Shown: positions 15,082 through 24,273, counted from the stretch's first letter. The stretch: DNA of 26,018 nt from Planctomycetota bacterium (GCA_023261465.1 JAHFOW010000013.1:1-26018), one strand, 5' to 3'. The notes: generated from the sequence alone by a model not told the origin. Program-made: numbers and translations.

Positions 15082-15326
15082 CAGCAATCCTCCTTTTACC
15101 TAAAATGGATCAGAGAGCGGAACATACGTTCGTGTAAATGAATTTCAATTTTTTCTTTCCGACTAAGTATCTTTGTGGGAAATTATTCATATACTACCAG
15201 TATAAAAAAAATAATCAATACAATATTCGATACATTGTAATGCATTGGATTTAAGAATAATTTTCATTTATAATAAATAAAATAAAGAACTTTATTTTCT
15301 ATAAAAATATGGAGGATACATAAATC

Positions 15327-15845
15327 ATGTTACGGAGAAGTAAATATCCCACATTTTTTAAACTCATGACGATTATTTTATGGGTATCAATGATTGGCTG
15401 TGCGCCAGTAATCTCAAAGCAACTCAGAGAACAGGTAAAACCCAATATTACTGCAGGTGACGTTCTGAAAAACCCGGAGAATTACAAAGGAGAGATGGTT
15501 GTCCTGAGTGGGGTTATTATCGAGTCTGAAAATACGAAAGAGGGAACGTTATTAAAAGTGCTACAGCGCCCTTCGGGTTTGCGTGAAAAACCTAAGGATG
15601 TGGATACGTCCGAGGGAAGATTTTTAGCGCTCGTTGACCACTATCTTGATGTAAGTGTATACGCCAAAGACCGGGCAGTTACCATTGGCGGGACTATTCA
15701 AGGAATGCGGACACTTCCTTTAGGAGAAATACAATACAATTATCCCCTGATTAACGTTAAAGAAATACATCTGTGGCCAGTTGAAAAAAGCAATACTTAC
15801 ACTAATCCTTCTTTTCAAATTGGCGTTGGATATCTTTACTGGTAA
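15327..15845 (+). CDS. slp: Slp-family outer-membrane lipoprotein
   Basis: A 172-residue protein behind GGAGG (15311-15315). A type II signal sequence ends in the lipobox SMIGC, with C25 as the lipidated residue. The body, with NPENYKGEMVVLSGVIIESE, TLLKVLQRPS and GRFLALVDHYLDVSVYAKDR, followed by AVTIGGTIQG and YNYPLINVKEIHLW, matches Slp (starvation-inducible outer-membrane lipoprotein), which forms an OB-like fold. The exact role of Slp is not settled; in enterobacteria it is induced on starvation and acid stress. It is divergent from amt with a 245-base shared AT-rich upstream region. Gene intact, with a typical length. Confidence 0.85.
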   Translation: MLRRSKYPTFFKLMTIILWVSMIGCAPVISKQLREQVKPNITAGDVLKNPENYKGEMVVLSGVIIESENTKEGTLLKVLQRPSGLREKPKDVDTSEGRFLALVDHYLDVSVYAKDRAVTIGGTIQGMRTLPLGEIQYNYPLINVKEIHLWPVEKSNTYTNPSFQIGVGYLYW

Positions 15846-15996
15846 ACTCAAATGTGTCAACTTATTTAACATATTTACGATAACACGGCGTAACAAAGCT
15901 GCAATCAAAAGAAGTTTAATCCCATTGAAGTAAGGCAATAATTTAGTTTTTTGAAAAAATCCACAAAAAACAAAAGAAAATAACAATAGTTTGACA

Positions 15997-16865
15997 CTAC
16001 GCATGATTTCTCAACATAAGTTCAATGGGATGCGGGTTTAGGTAATACTGTCGTTTTAAATAGGTAATATCAAATTTTCTCACGTAATATTTGATGAGTG
16101 TTACGGGAATAATGAGTGGCGAAAGTTTCTGCTGGTAATTGTTGATAACTTCCAGCAGTTCCTGTTTTTCATCCGAAGACAGGCTCTTTTTGAAATATCC
16201 AAGTATGTGGCGCAAGACGTTTGTGTTCTTTTTTGATGTTGCCGTCAGGCGCATGCCATCCATCAGATTTCTGATATAGTCAGTAAATAATTCCGCCCGT
16301 TTTATTCCCTGTTTTTGATGGATGCGCCTTGCTTTAAAAATTCCCTCCATCGCTTATAAACGAAAACACCTTCAACAAAGTTTGCCCTGAAGCTGTCATT
16401 ATGCAGTCGTCCATCGTCCACCACCGGAAGCAATGGGAAATATTTCATAAACGCCCCGCCAAAGAGACCTGCTCCCGTTCGGATATGGCTTCCTGCCGGA
16501 TGGTGAATTTTCACGCCGCCTATCCCCGAACTCGGTGATTTACTTTTAAAAATGAACCCACAGAGTTCTTCCCGTTCTAATTCTTGTAATTTTTTCTTTA
16601 TCCACTGGCGCATTTTTTCCGTATGGTCAATATTGCTTTTAATGGTTATAAGACGTTGGACTTCAAGCGTTCCTACCAGATGCATAGCTTCTCTCGGCAC
16701 GGGAAGTCCACACTCTACTTCAGGACATACCGGTATCCATTCAAAGTACCGTCCAAGTGTGTCTGTTATAAATCTGTCCAGTTTGTGCCCACCATCATAA
16801 CGCACCTTTTCTCCGATGAGACAGGAGCTTATTCCAACTTTGATTTTTTCTTTTTTCGGCGTCAT
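15997..16865 (-). pseudogene. DUF523-DUF1722 (TudS-YbgA type) gene, frameshifted and internally deleted
   Basis: The 5' frame (ATG 16865, stop 16302-16304) encodes 187 residues of DUF523, the domain of thiouracil desulfurase TudS: VGISSCLIGEKVRYDGGHK, CPEVECGLPVPREAM, FKSKSPSSGIGG. It ends at REFLKQGASIKNRE. A second frame (to the stop at 15997-15999) carries the C-terminal half of DUF1722: FTDYIRNLMDGMRLTATSKK, LGYFKKSLSSDEKQELLEVI, YLNPHPIELMLRNHA. The usual intervening block of roughly 40 residues (VEFHTRHK...H...LG.LVA) is absent, so a deletion with frameshift near 16290-16305 separates the halves. Also, the family's PSCG cysteine is Ser113 here. From memory, that cysteine is one of three ligands of the [4Fe-4S] cluster, with C15 and either C47 or C52 still present. 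The protein is probably non-functional. Confidence 0.75.
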
Positions 16866-17080
16866 TTGGTTAACAAATAACTGAAATAACAAACCTATCC
16901 AAATCCAGCGTTTCCCGGGTTTGCTTTTTCTTCTGCAATGGCTATCCTGCAAAAACAATAAAAAAGAATAAAGAACAGTCCGAAATTTAGGGTTGGGAAG
17001 CTAAGAAGAAGGGATTTTGCACCCGACTTCTCAACCCCCCATCTTCCTTTTCCTATACACTCTCTGCGGTAAGCGGTAGC

Positions 17081-17860
17081 TTATTTTTTTATACTCGCCT
17101 CTTCCACAATTACGTCATATTTGTACCCACTCCCGAAATCCTTGTCCTTATAAAGGGTTCCGGTTACGGTAACGATATCGCCGACGGCGGCAATCTCACT
17201 GGTTGTTACGACAAGGTCGTTGTTGCCGCTCTCGGTGGTTCCTGTTCCGTCCTGGATATGCAGCCAGTTTTTGCTCATGATGCCCGAAGAAACTTTTACA
17301 ACCTTACCTTTAACAATGATGCTTTTCTTATCCAGCTCATTCTTTTTTACATAAAGTTCTGCAACGGTGTAGGCATTCGAACCAGTAGCCTTTTCCACCT
17401 TTATCTTTTCATCAGAAGGAGCTCCGGCGCCTTTGCTGACCATTGATTTTCCGTGAAAACTTTTCATTTCAGTGGTGCCATCCTGTAATACCATTCCCGT
17501 GGAAAAGATGATCTTGTCGAAGGTACGGTTTAAGGTCTTGCTGGTGAAGTTGATCATTTCATAGCCGGGTTGTAAAACGACGTCCTGTCCTACGGCTACC
17601 TTCGTTTCTAAGACTGCAGCCCATGTCTTTTTGCCATCTTTTTCGATACAAATATAAGTATAACCGCCGCTGTTCATGGTTTCTACAACCTTGCCGGAAA
17701 GAACAGCGTCGTCCTGAGGAGCAGCCGCTTCCGGCTTCTCTTTCATATAGATGTTAGCGGGTGGTTCGGCAGGTTTTTGGGAGTCTGCATAGACGTTCCG
17801 CCCCCCCCCCATAATCGTTAGCGTTAAAATTGAAATCAACGATATCGAACTCTTTTTCAT
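17081..17860 (-). CDS. periplasmic NrfJ-like double OB-fold protein with phase-variable signal sequence
   Basis: A 259-residue protein with an N-terminal signal peptide (MKKSSISLISILTLTIMGGG, cut near VYA). The first domain (about 53-125) contains SGKVVETMNSGGYTYICIEK, KTWAAV and MINFTSKTLNRTFDKIIFST. This is the pattern of NrfJ-related periplasmic proteins ('GKV.ETM..GGYTYV', 'F.SKTLNRTFD.I.F'). The second domain (about 155-258) is another OB-like fold with IIVKGKVVKVSSGIMSKNWL, HIQDGTG and GDIVTVTGTLYKDKDFGSGY. NrfJ lies in some nitrite-reductase operons, but its exact function is unknown. Ten consecutive G fall in the signal-peptide codons. Start ATG 17860 follows a purine-rich stretch. 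Family assignment is from remembered motifs. Confidence 0.75.
   Translation of the reverse strand: MKKSSISLISILTLTIMGGGRNVYADSQKPAEPPANIYMKEKPEAAAPQDDAVLSGKVVETMNSGGYTYICIEKDGKKTWAAVLETKVAVGQDVVLQPGYEMINFTSKTLNRTFDKIIFSTGMVLQDGTTEMKSFHGKSMVSKGAGAPSDEKIKVEKATGSNAYTVAELYVKKNELDKKSIIVKGKVVKVSSGIMSKNWLHIQDGTGTTESGNNDLVVTTSEIAAVGDIVTVTGTLYKDKDFGSGYKYDVIVEEASIKK
17801..17810 (-). repeat. G10 homopolymer (candidate phase-variation tract)
   Basis: The plus strand reads ten consecutive C, which is G10 in the coding strand, spanning ATG GGG GGG GGG of the signal peptide. With ten G the frame is open. With nine, translation continues about 20 codons and stops at the TGA in TATATGA. With eleven, it stops after about 18 codons at TAA. 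Both shifts are worked out directly from the sequence. Confidence 0.7.
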
Positions 17861-18606
17861 TTTTTTAGCTCCTTATTTCTCAGTTAATATTTATAAACAA
17901 ATATAAAATTACGTACTCTGCTGTTTTGTTTGCAATCACACGTAGGGCGAAGCATTCGCCTTGCCATGTGCAACCCCAGAGGGTTGCCCTGCAACAAATT
18001 TTGAAATTTCTGAAGGGTTGAGTTACATCATCATTAATTAAATAAAGCATAATTGTTTTATCAAAACAACACAAGTATTTTATGCAACCAGGATAGTCAC
18101 GAAAACGCTATGAATTTCTTGCTATATTCATGTCTTGAGAATAATTTCTTTGATATTTGCAGAATGTTTTTGTATAAAAATAATCACATACTCATAAAGA
18201 TGCTTAGGTTTTCTGTATTTTGGCGTCTTGTACGTAGGAACGTATTGCATACGTCACAACCATTTTTCATTACTTTTACTTTATATTTTCAGGAGTCCTG
18301 TTCATGATCTGGAGGCAAACCATGTTTTTCAAATACGGGTGAGCATCCGCTTTGAAGTGGCGGCGCCATTTCCAGATTGTGCGGAGAAGATACGGACTCT
18401 TCGGAACTATTTCCTGACGCATTTCCCCTGATTGCAAGGATATTTTCCATCTTGTAATCTCATTTTCCCAAGAGAACAATTTCTTTCTTCTTTCGATTCC
18501 TCTCGATCCAAAAGACGCCGTCCTTCTTCCAATAGTTTATTGGAAACGTCCCCAAGAAATAATCAAAAATTCTTTTTCATTTTGTACTTGGAGGTTATAA
18601 AGAATT
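17861..18606. other. long gene-free region upstream of the formate dehydrogenase block
   Basis: These 746 bases hold no gene I can support. A 67-codon minus-strand frame (18276-18479) and a few plus-strand frames of 60-85 codons have no recognisable similarity or ribosome site. The region has a hairpin pair at 17946-17987 and a long AT-rich stretch. A GGAGG at 18590-18594 sits 12 bases before the fdh start. As the divergent spacer between the OB-fold gene and the fdh operon, it should carry both promoters. I see no sigma-54 or other clear consensus. Confidence 0.5.
17946..17987. repeat. twin-hairpin intergenic repeat
   Basis: There are two adjacent perfect stems: GGCGAA (17946-17951) with TTCGCC (17955-17960), and GCAACCC (17970-17976) with GGGTTGC (17981-17987). 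The 'ggcgaagcattcgcc' unit is a common dispersed repeat in many genomes. Two GC-rich stems in AT-rich DNA suggest a repeat or attenuator-like element. Confidence 0.45.
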
Positions 18607-21300
18607 ATGGTGTCTTTATTCATTAATGGAAAAAAGGTGGAGGCAGAACCTTCACAAACAATTTTACAAGCAGCCCAAAAACTCGGGATTCACATCCCTA
18701 CGTTGTGTCACGATCCACGCTTAACTCCTACCGGAGCTTGCCGCATGTGTGTGGTGGAGGCAGAGGGTGCACGAACTCTGGTAGCTTCGTGTGCAACCCC
18801 TGTTTCAGAAGGTATGAAAATCACCACCCACAGCGAATTAGTCATGCGTTCACGGCGACTCAATCTCGAACTCATCTGGTCGGATCATCCGAACGACTGC
18901 CTGACGTGCGACAAGACAGGGGAATGTCAACTGCAAAGGCTTATGTATGAATACGATGTAAAGACCTCACGTTTTACCGATTGTAATCCGTCTTCCAGGC
19001 CAGATGATTCAAATCCGGCAATTTACCGGGATATGAATAAGTGCATCCTCTGTGGAAAATGCGTCAGGATTTGCGATGAGGTACAAAACCAACACATCTG
19101 GGCATTTTCAAACCGTGGGATGCAAACTTCAATAGCAACTGCCTTTGAGAAGCCACTCAGGGAATCCGGTTGTGTGTTTTGTGGACATTGTGTTTCCGTC
19201 TGTCCCGTTGGCGCCCTTATGGACAAACCCGCTATGAAAAAAGGACGTCCCTGGGAAACCAGGAAGGTGCGTACGGTTTGTTGTTACTGTGGTGTGGGAT
19301 GCAGTCTTGTGCTTCATGTCAAACAGGGTGATATTTTAAAGGTAACAGCAGATACCCATTCGCCTCCAAATTATGGCAGCCTGTGTGTTAAGGGACGATA
19401 CGGATTTGAGTTTTACAGAAGTCCTGACCGGTTAAAATCTCCATTGATTCGTGACCATATTGATCAACCATTCCGGGAGGCAAGCTGGGAGGAGGCTATA
19501 AAACTCGTCGCACAGAAATTGATGGAGATTAAGCAGAAATACGGTCCCGATGCATTTGGATGCCTCAGTTCCTCCAGAGGCACAAACGAAGAAAACTACC
19601 TCGCCCAAAAGTTTACCCGCGCTGTCATGGGAACCAATAACATGGATAACTGTGCGCGTGTATGCCATGCCCCGTCAGTTACCGGGCTCAGGGCTGCATT
19701 AGGGAGCGGCGCTGCTACCAATTCTCTGGCTGACATCGAAGGCGCAGAAGTACTCATCGTAAGTGGTTCTAACACTACCGAGGCACATCCGGTAGCGGCA
19801 TTAAAAATAAAGAAGGCGGTACGACACAATGGGGCCAAATTGATTGTAATCGACCCGCGGGAAATAGAACTCGTCCAATATGCAACGGTCTGGCTGCGTC
19901 TGAAACCAGGCACCAATGTCGCCCTTATTAATGGACTGCTCCATGTTATTCTTAAAGAAGGTTTGGAAGACAAGGAGTTTATCCGGCAGCGTACCGAAAA
20001 CATAGATATGCTGCGACAGGTCGTGTCTCCGTATACACCGGAAAAAGTTGAGGAAATCACTGGTGTTCCAGGGGAAGATATTATTAAGGCTGCCCGAATT
20101 TATGCGGGTACAGGGAAAGGTATGATTGTGTATGGATTGGGCATGACAGAACACAAGGCGGGTTCTCACGGCGTTATGTCCCTGGCAAATCTGGCGATGA
20201 TTACCGGCAACATTGGCAGGCCCAATACGGGAATTAATCCGCTCCGCGGACAGAATAACGTCCAGGGTTCCTGCGATATGGGCGCCTTGCCTGATGTATA
20301 CACCTGCTATCAAAAGGTAGATGATCCGGCAGCTAACAAAAAATTCTCTGAGGCGTGGAATTGCCAGCTTCCCACAAAACCGGGGCTGAAAGAACCGCAA
20401 ATGTATAAAGCAACCCTGGAGGGTAAACTAAAAGCGATGTATATCATCGGATACGACCCGGCTGCAACACAGGCAAATATCCATCATGTGAAATCAGCCA
20501 TGAAAAAGCTTGATTTTCTTGTGGTTCAGGAAATATTTATGACAGAAACAGCCAGGCTTGCCCATGTAGTACTACCCGCCGGCTGTTTCTTTGAAAAGGA
20601 CGGCACCTTTACCAATGCGGAAAGAAGGGTAAGACTGCTCAATCAGGCCATTCAATTGCCAAAAGGGACAAAACATGATTGGGAAATTATGTGTTTAATT
20701 GCGAATGCTATGGGTTATCCTATGCATTACAACCATCCGAAAGAAATTATGGAAGAAGTTGCCAGTCTTACCCCGGAATTTGCCGGAATTTCTTTTAAAC
20801 GGCTTGAAGGTGATGGACTGGTATGGCCGGTATGGGACACGAATCATCCGGGCACACCTATTCTCCACAAAGACACGTTCACACGAGGAAAAGGCAAACT
20901 CAATGACCTCCTGTACACGCCTTCTGAGGAGTTACCTGATAGTAGCTATCCTTTGTATCTGACCACAGGCCGTCGTCTGTATCATTACAACAACGGTTCG
21001 ATGTCGCTTCGTAATCCTGAAATCCATTCGATCAGTTCGGAGGAATTTGTGGAGATACATCCGGATGATGCCGGGGCGCTTGATATAAAAACCGATGATC
21101 GCGTAAGAGTAACGTCGAGACGGGGTTCATTGGAAGTAAAAGCGCTTGTTACTACACGGTCGAGGCCGGGGAGCGTATTTCTGTCTTTCCATTTTCCAGA
21201 AACCCCAACGAATGTTTTGACCGGTCCCGGAGAAGACATGCTTGCGCTCACCCCTGAATATAAGGTGTGTGCGGTGAAGGTGGAGTTGTGCGCATGTTAA
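18607..21300 (+). CDS. fdhA: formate dehydrogenase alpha subunit with NuoG/HoxU-like FeS N-terminus
   Basis: An 897-residue cytoplasmic-type enzyme for formate/CO2 interconversion. The N-terminus is a plant-type [2Fe-2S] domain (C34, C45, C48, C62). A NuoG-like His-Cys [4Fe-4S] site follows (H94, C98, C101, C107). Next are two ferredoxin [4Fe-4S] motifs (C146-C149-C152-C156; C189-C192-C195-C199). The molybdopterin part begins with C225-x2-C228-x3-C232-x27-C260. The active-site motif NCARVCHAPSVTG puts a cysteine (C353, codon TGC) with H354 where some enzymes have selenocysteine. The C-terminal MGD-binding domain has LYLTTGRRLYHYNNGSMSLR. No signal sequence is present and no NuoE/NuoF-like subunits are adjacent, so the electron partner is unknown. 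It is the first gene of a five-gene same-strand block. Confidence 0.95.
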   Translation: MVSLFINGKKVEAEPSQTILQAAQKLGIHIPTLCHDPRLTPTGACRMCVVEAEGARTLVASCATPVSEGMKITTHSELVMRSRRLNLELIWSDHPNDCLTCDKTGECQLQRLMYEYDVKTSRFTDCNPSSRPDDSNPAIYRDMNKCILCGKCVRICDEVQNQHIWAFSNRGMQTSIATAFEKPLRESGCVFCGHCVSVCPVGALMDKPAMKKGRPWETRKVRTVCCYCGVGCSLVLHVKQGDILKVTADTHSPPNYGSLCVKGRYGFEFYRSPDRLKSPLIRDHIDQPFREASWEEAIKLVAQKLMEIKQKYGPDAFGCLSSSRGTNEENYLAQKFTRAVMGTNNMDNCARVCHAPSVTGLRAALGSGAATNSLADIEGAEVLIVSGSNTTEAHPVAALKIKKAVRHNGAKLIVIDPREIELVQYATVWLRLKPGTNVALINGLLHVILKEGLEDKEFIRQRTENIDMLRQVVSPYTPEKVEEITGVPGEDIIKAARIYAGTGKGMIVYGLGMTEHKAGSHGVMSLANLAMITGNIGRPNTGINPLRGQNNVQGSCDMGALPDVYTCYQKVDDPAANKKFSEAWNCQLPTKPGLKEPQMYKATLEGKLKAMYIIGYDPAATQANIHHVKSAMKKLDFLVVQEIFMTETARLAHVVLPAGCFFEKDGTFTNAERRVRLLNQAIQLPKGTKHDWEIMCLIANAMGYPMHYNHPKEIMEEVASLTPEFAGISFKRLEGDGLVWPVWDTNHPGTPILHKDTFTRGKGKLNDLLYTPSEELPDSSYPLYLTTGRRLYHYNNGSMSLRNPEIHSISSEEFVEIHPDDAGALDIKTDDRVRVTSRRGSLEVKALVTTRSRPGSVFLSFHFPETPTNVLTGPGEDMLALTPEYKVCAVKVELCAC

Positions 21301-21344
21301 GGAATATTTTTACATAATACAATAAACAGCAACAGGAGACGTCT

Positions 21345-22049
21345 ATGGACGCAAATAAACATAAAATTCTGAATGATTTAGCCCAGGCGGTGATTGAAAT
21401 GGATGCACCCCGTGCGGTTAAGGCAGCAACGGAAGCCATTTACTGTAAAATTGACCCTTATGAGATAATCACTGATGGACTTGCACGTGGCATGGATAAG
21501 GTCAATGAACTCTTTGAGCAGGAGGAATACTTTGTGCCGGAAATACTCCTCTGTGCCGATACCATGAACGCAGGAATCGAGGTTGTCAGGCCACATTTGC
21601 CAAAGGAAAATACCCGGGACAAGAAAAAGGTGGTAATCGGCGTCGTAAAAGGTGACACCCACGATATTGGTAAAAACCTTGTAAAAATCATGCTTGATAA
21701 TGCAGGATTTGAAATATACGACCTGGGCAGGAATGTGCCGTATGCAAAGTTTGTCGACACAGCAGGGGAGCTAAACGCCGACCTGGTTTGCCTTTCAACC
21801 CTTATGACTACAACGATGGATGGTATGCAGGTGGTTATTGAGGACATTAAAAATGCTGGTATTGTATCCAGGATCATGGTTGGCGGCGGTCCGATATCAC
21901 CTGGCTTTGCCAAAAGGATTGGCGCCGATGGGTACGCAAAGAATGCAGCAGAGGCAGTCAAGGTTGCAAAGGGTCTGTTTCAGAATATTCATGTGCCTCT
22001 GACATTTAAAACACCAGAATTGGTAAGGGTTAGAAAAAAAAACTCTTAA
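21345..22049 (+). CDS. MtaC-like methyltransferase corrinoid protein
   Basis: A 234-residue cobalamin-binding shuttle protein. Residues 1-85 form the helical cap (DGLARGMDKVNELFEQEEYF and VPEILLCADTMN). The Rossmann B12 domain starts near 93, with the signature D104-T-H106-D-I-G109 (GDTHDIGKNLV) supplying the lower-axial histidine. SLSTLMTTTMDGMQ and GGGPISPGFAKRIGADGYAK complete the fold. Such proteins carry a methyl group on Co(III) between a substrate-specific methyltransferase and an acceptor methyltransferase. AGGAG at 21333-21337 precedes ATG 21345 by 7 bases. It follows fdh by 44 bases, consistent with an operon. The substrate cannot be read from this protein. Confidence 0.93.
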   Translation: MDANKHKILNDLAQAVIEMDAPRAVKAATEAIYCKIDPYEIITDGLARGMDKVNELFEQEEYFVPEILLCADTMNAGIEVVRPHLPKENTRDKKKVVIGVVKGDTHDIGKNLVKIMLDNAGFEIYDLGRNVPYAKFVDTAGELNADLVCLSTLMTTTMDGMQVVIEDIKNAGIVSRIMVGGGPISPGFAKRIGADGYAKNAAEAVKVAKGLFQNIHVPLTFKTPELVRVRKKNS

Positions 22050-22128
22050 CGCCGAGGTCGCTGAGTATGCAGAGGAAATAATGAGAAGTTGGACAACTAT
22101 AGTAAACATTAAATTACAGGAGTATGCG

Positions 22129-23181
22129 ATGAACCATACTGACGAAATGAAGCCAAAGGAACGGATGCTGTCAATTCTGCAGGGAAAGCAGGCCGACAGG
22201 CTCCTGGTAAGCCCCCTAATCCTTAATTTTGCATCCAGGAGTTTGAACCTGACCGTCAGGGATTTCTGCACAAACGGCAGGAACATGGGGGATGCGAATA
22301 TTGCCTGTTTCAATAAATACCGGCACGATATCGTTTACATCTTTTCTACGACTTCTACCGTAGCAGAGGCAATGGGTACGAAAATGTATTTCCCCGAAGA
22401 TGACGCTCCGCAGGTAGAAACTCCGTTTATACAGACGCGGAAAGACATCGAAAAACTTAAACCTGTCGATCCTGAAAAAGACGGCAGACTCCCTGTGTAT
22501 TTAGAGGCGGTGAAACGATGTATGGATGCTATCGGGAATGAGGTATTTATTGTACCTGTTATTGGCGCCCCTTTTACAACGTCTGCGGCTTTACGGGGTA
22601 CAGAGACTTTTATCAAAGAACTCTACACTGACCCGGAATTAGTGCATACTGTAATGAAGGTTGCAACCCAATCGGTTAAAAATGTTATTGATGTTTATGT
22701 AAAGGCAGGTGGAGTTCCTGTTACTGTCGAGCCGGTTGCCACCGGTTCCATGATCAGCGAGAAACATTTCAGGGAATTTGTTCTGCCGTATCTCAAAGAG
22801 GTATATGCTCATATTCACTCCTACAACCTCCCCGGCGTCCTCCATATCTGCGGAAAGACAAAACGGGTGATACAATGCATGGCTGAGAGTGGGGCGGATA
22901 TCCTGAGTATTGATAACATTGACCTGCAGGAGGCGAAAGAATTAGTGGGACAAAAAGTCTGTATCATGGGTAATGTAAGCCCGGCAGATGGTATGCTTAA
23001 GGGGAATCCCGAAACGATAACGCTCATGGTTAAGGATTGTGTAGCAAAGGCGTCCGACAATCCAAAAGGATTTATTGTAGCCACCGGGTGTGAGGTGCCC
23101 ATCCATACACCGCATGAAAACATGGTTGCCTTTCTTGAAGCGGGGCGGACGTTTGCACGGCTTCCGATTAATTTAAATTAA
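22129..23181 (+). CDS. MtaA/UroD-family methylcorrinoid methyltransferase (copy 1)
   Basis: A 350-residue TIM-barrel protein of the uroporphyrinogen decarboxylase-like superfamily. It carries the MtaA-type zinc triad H239-x-C241 (VLHICGKT) and C321 (ATGCEVPIHTP), which argues for a methyltransferase rather than a true HemE. ATG 22129 is chosen because AGGAG stands 6 bases before it and the family's KERMLSILQGK begins near residue 10. The in-frame ATG at 22081 adds 16 unmatched residues. MtaA moves a methyl group from a corrinoid protein to a thiol such as CoM, or toward folate in bacteria. It directly follows the corrinoid protein gene, its likely partner. The acceptor is unknown. Confidence 0.9.
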   Translation: MNHTDEMKPKERMLSILQGKQADRLLVSPLILNFASRSLNLTVRDFCTNGRNMGDANIACFNKYRHDIVYIFSTTSTVAEAMGTKMYFPEDDAPQVETPFIQTRKDIEKLKPVDPEKDGRLPVYLEAVKRCMDAIGNEVFIVPVIGAPFTTSAALRGTETFIKELYTDPELVHTVMKVATQSVKNVIDVYVKAGGVPVTVEPVATGSMISEKHFREFVLPYLKEVYAHIHSYNLPGVLHICGKTKRVIQCMAESGADILSIDNIDLQEAKELVGQKVCIMGNVSPADGMLKGNPETITLMVKDCVAKASDNPKGFIVATGCEVPIHTPHENMVAFLEAGRTFARLPINLN

Positions 23182-23259
23182 AATAAGTTCATCTAAGGAA
23201 AGCAAGAGAAGCAGGAAGATTCTTGAATGCATGGGTTCCTTGGTTGTAAATAATTCAGC

Positions 23260-24273
23260 ATGACGGAAAAAGAAAGAATTTTAAGAGTTTTACGGAATAT
23301 TCCCGTTGACAGAGCGCCTGTTATTTGTCCTGGCGGTATGATGACCATGGCATGTAGAGAGGTTATGGTACAAACAGGTTGCTCCTGGCCAGGGGTACAT
23401 CGTGATGCAAAAAAAATGGCTGAACTTTCGATCGCCATGTACAGAGAGACAGGGCTTGAGAATCTTGGTATTCCTTTTTGTATGACTGTTGAGGCTGAGG
23501 CATTGGGTGGTGAAGTGGAAGATGGCGACGAAACGACCAGCCCAAGTATGGTAAAATATCCTCTGAAATCAGTGAGGCAATGGACTACTTTAAAAAAACT
23601 CGACCCTCATAAAGACGGACGACTCCCAGCCATTCTTGAATGTACCTCAATACTAAGTCAAAGGTGTCCCGATACACCAGTAATCGGCAACCTGGTAGGC
23701 CCGTTAAGTCTTGCGACTTCCCTGATAGATGCAACAGCGCTTTACAAAGCGCTCCGGCAGGAGCCAGGCGAAGTTCATGGTTTGCTTGCATTTTTAACGG
23801 AGAATTGTAGCAGGTACGGTGATGCGCTTATTGAGCATGGAGCGGACATTATTGTGATCTCCGACCCTTCCGCAACCGGAGAAATTCTGGGACCTAAACT
23901 TTTCAGAGAGTTTGTACTCCCTTATTTGAATAACATGATCGACTGTATACATACGCTTGGCAAACCTGTCATTGTGCATATATGTGGAAATGTGGGTTCT
24001 ACCTATGAACCCCTCACAAAGTTAACATCAGAATGCATCAGTGTGGATGCTCTCGTAAACATAAAAGAGGCTCGGAGTGTAATTCCGGGGAAGAAATTGA
24101 TGGGCAATGTAAGTACCTTGCTTCTACAAAACGGCCCTGTAAGCAGGATACAAACAGTTTCAAAAAATCTTTTAGATTTTGGCGTTGACATCCTTGCCCC
24201 TGCATGTGGTCTGAGCGCTACAACTCCTGTCCGTCATATAAAGGCCATGACTGAAATAGCAAAAGGGAAGTGA
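23260..24273 (+). CDS. MtaA/UroD-family methylcorrinoid methyltransferase (copy 2)
   Basis: A 337-residue paralogue-like protein of the same superfamily as the preceding gene. The zinc triad is H240-x-C242 (VIVHICGNV) and C316 (APACGLSATTP). Shared landmarks are KERILRVLRN at the start, FREFVLPYL near residue 215 and LMGNVSTLLL near 280. The N-terminal half differs clearly from copy 1 (CPGGMMTMACREVM), so it is not a recent duplicate. It probably uses a different acceptor or corrinoid partner. No clear Shine-Dalgarno site precedes ATG 23260. The spacing from copy 1 is 78 bases, still compatible with one transcript. Confidence 0.88.
   Translation: MTEKERILRVLRNIPVDRAPVICPGGMMTMACREVMVQTGCSWPGVHRDAKKMAELSIAMYRETGLENLGIPFCMTVEAEALGGEVEDGDETTSPSMVKYPLKSVRQWTTLKKLDPHKDGRLPAILECTSILSQRCPDTPVIGNLVGPLSLATSLIDATALYKALRQEPGEVHGLLAFLTENCSRYGDALIEHGADIIVISDPSATGEILGPKLFREFVLPYLNNMIDCIHTLGKPVIVHICGNVGSTYEPLTKLTSECISVDALVNIKEARSVIPGKKLMGNVSTLLLQNGPVSRIQTVSKNLLDFGVDILAPACGLSATTPVRHIKAMTEIAKGK

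Noticed and set aside
18228..18479. Short frames on both strands in the region before the formate dehydrogenase
   Set aside because: No recognisable motif, no ribosome site, and the two strands' frames overlap each other.
19655..19672. Selenocysteine at the formate dehydrogenase active site
   Set aside because: The codon in ARVCHAP is TGC, an ordinary cysteine; no in-frame TGA or SECIS is needed.
22129..23181. True uroporphyrinogen decarboxylase (hemE)
   Set aside because: The H-x-C...C zinc triad and the corrinoid/RACo neighbours fit methyltransferases of the MtaA type; HemE lacks this triad.
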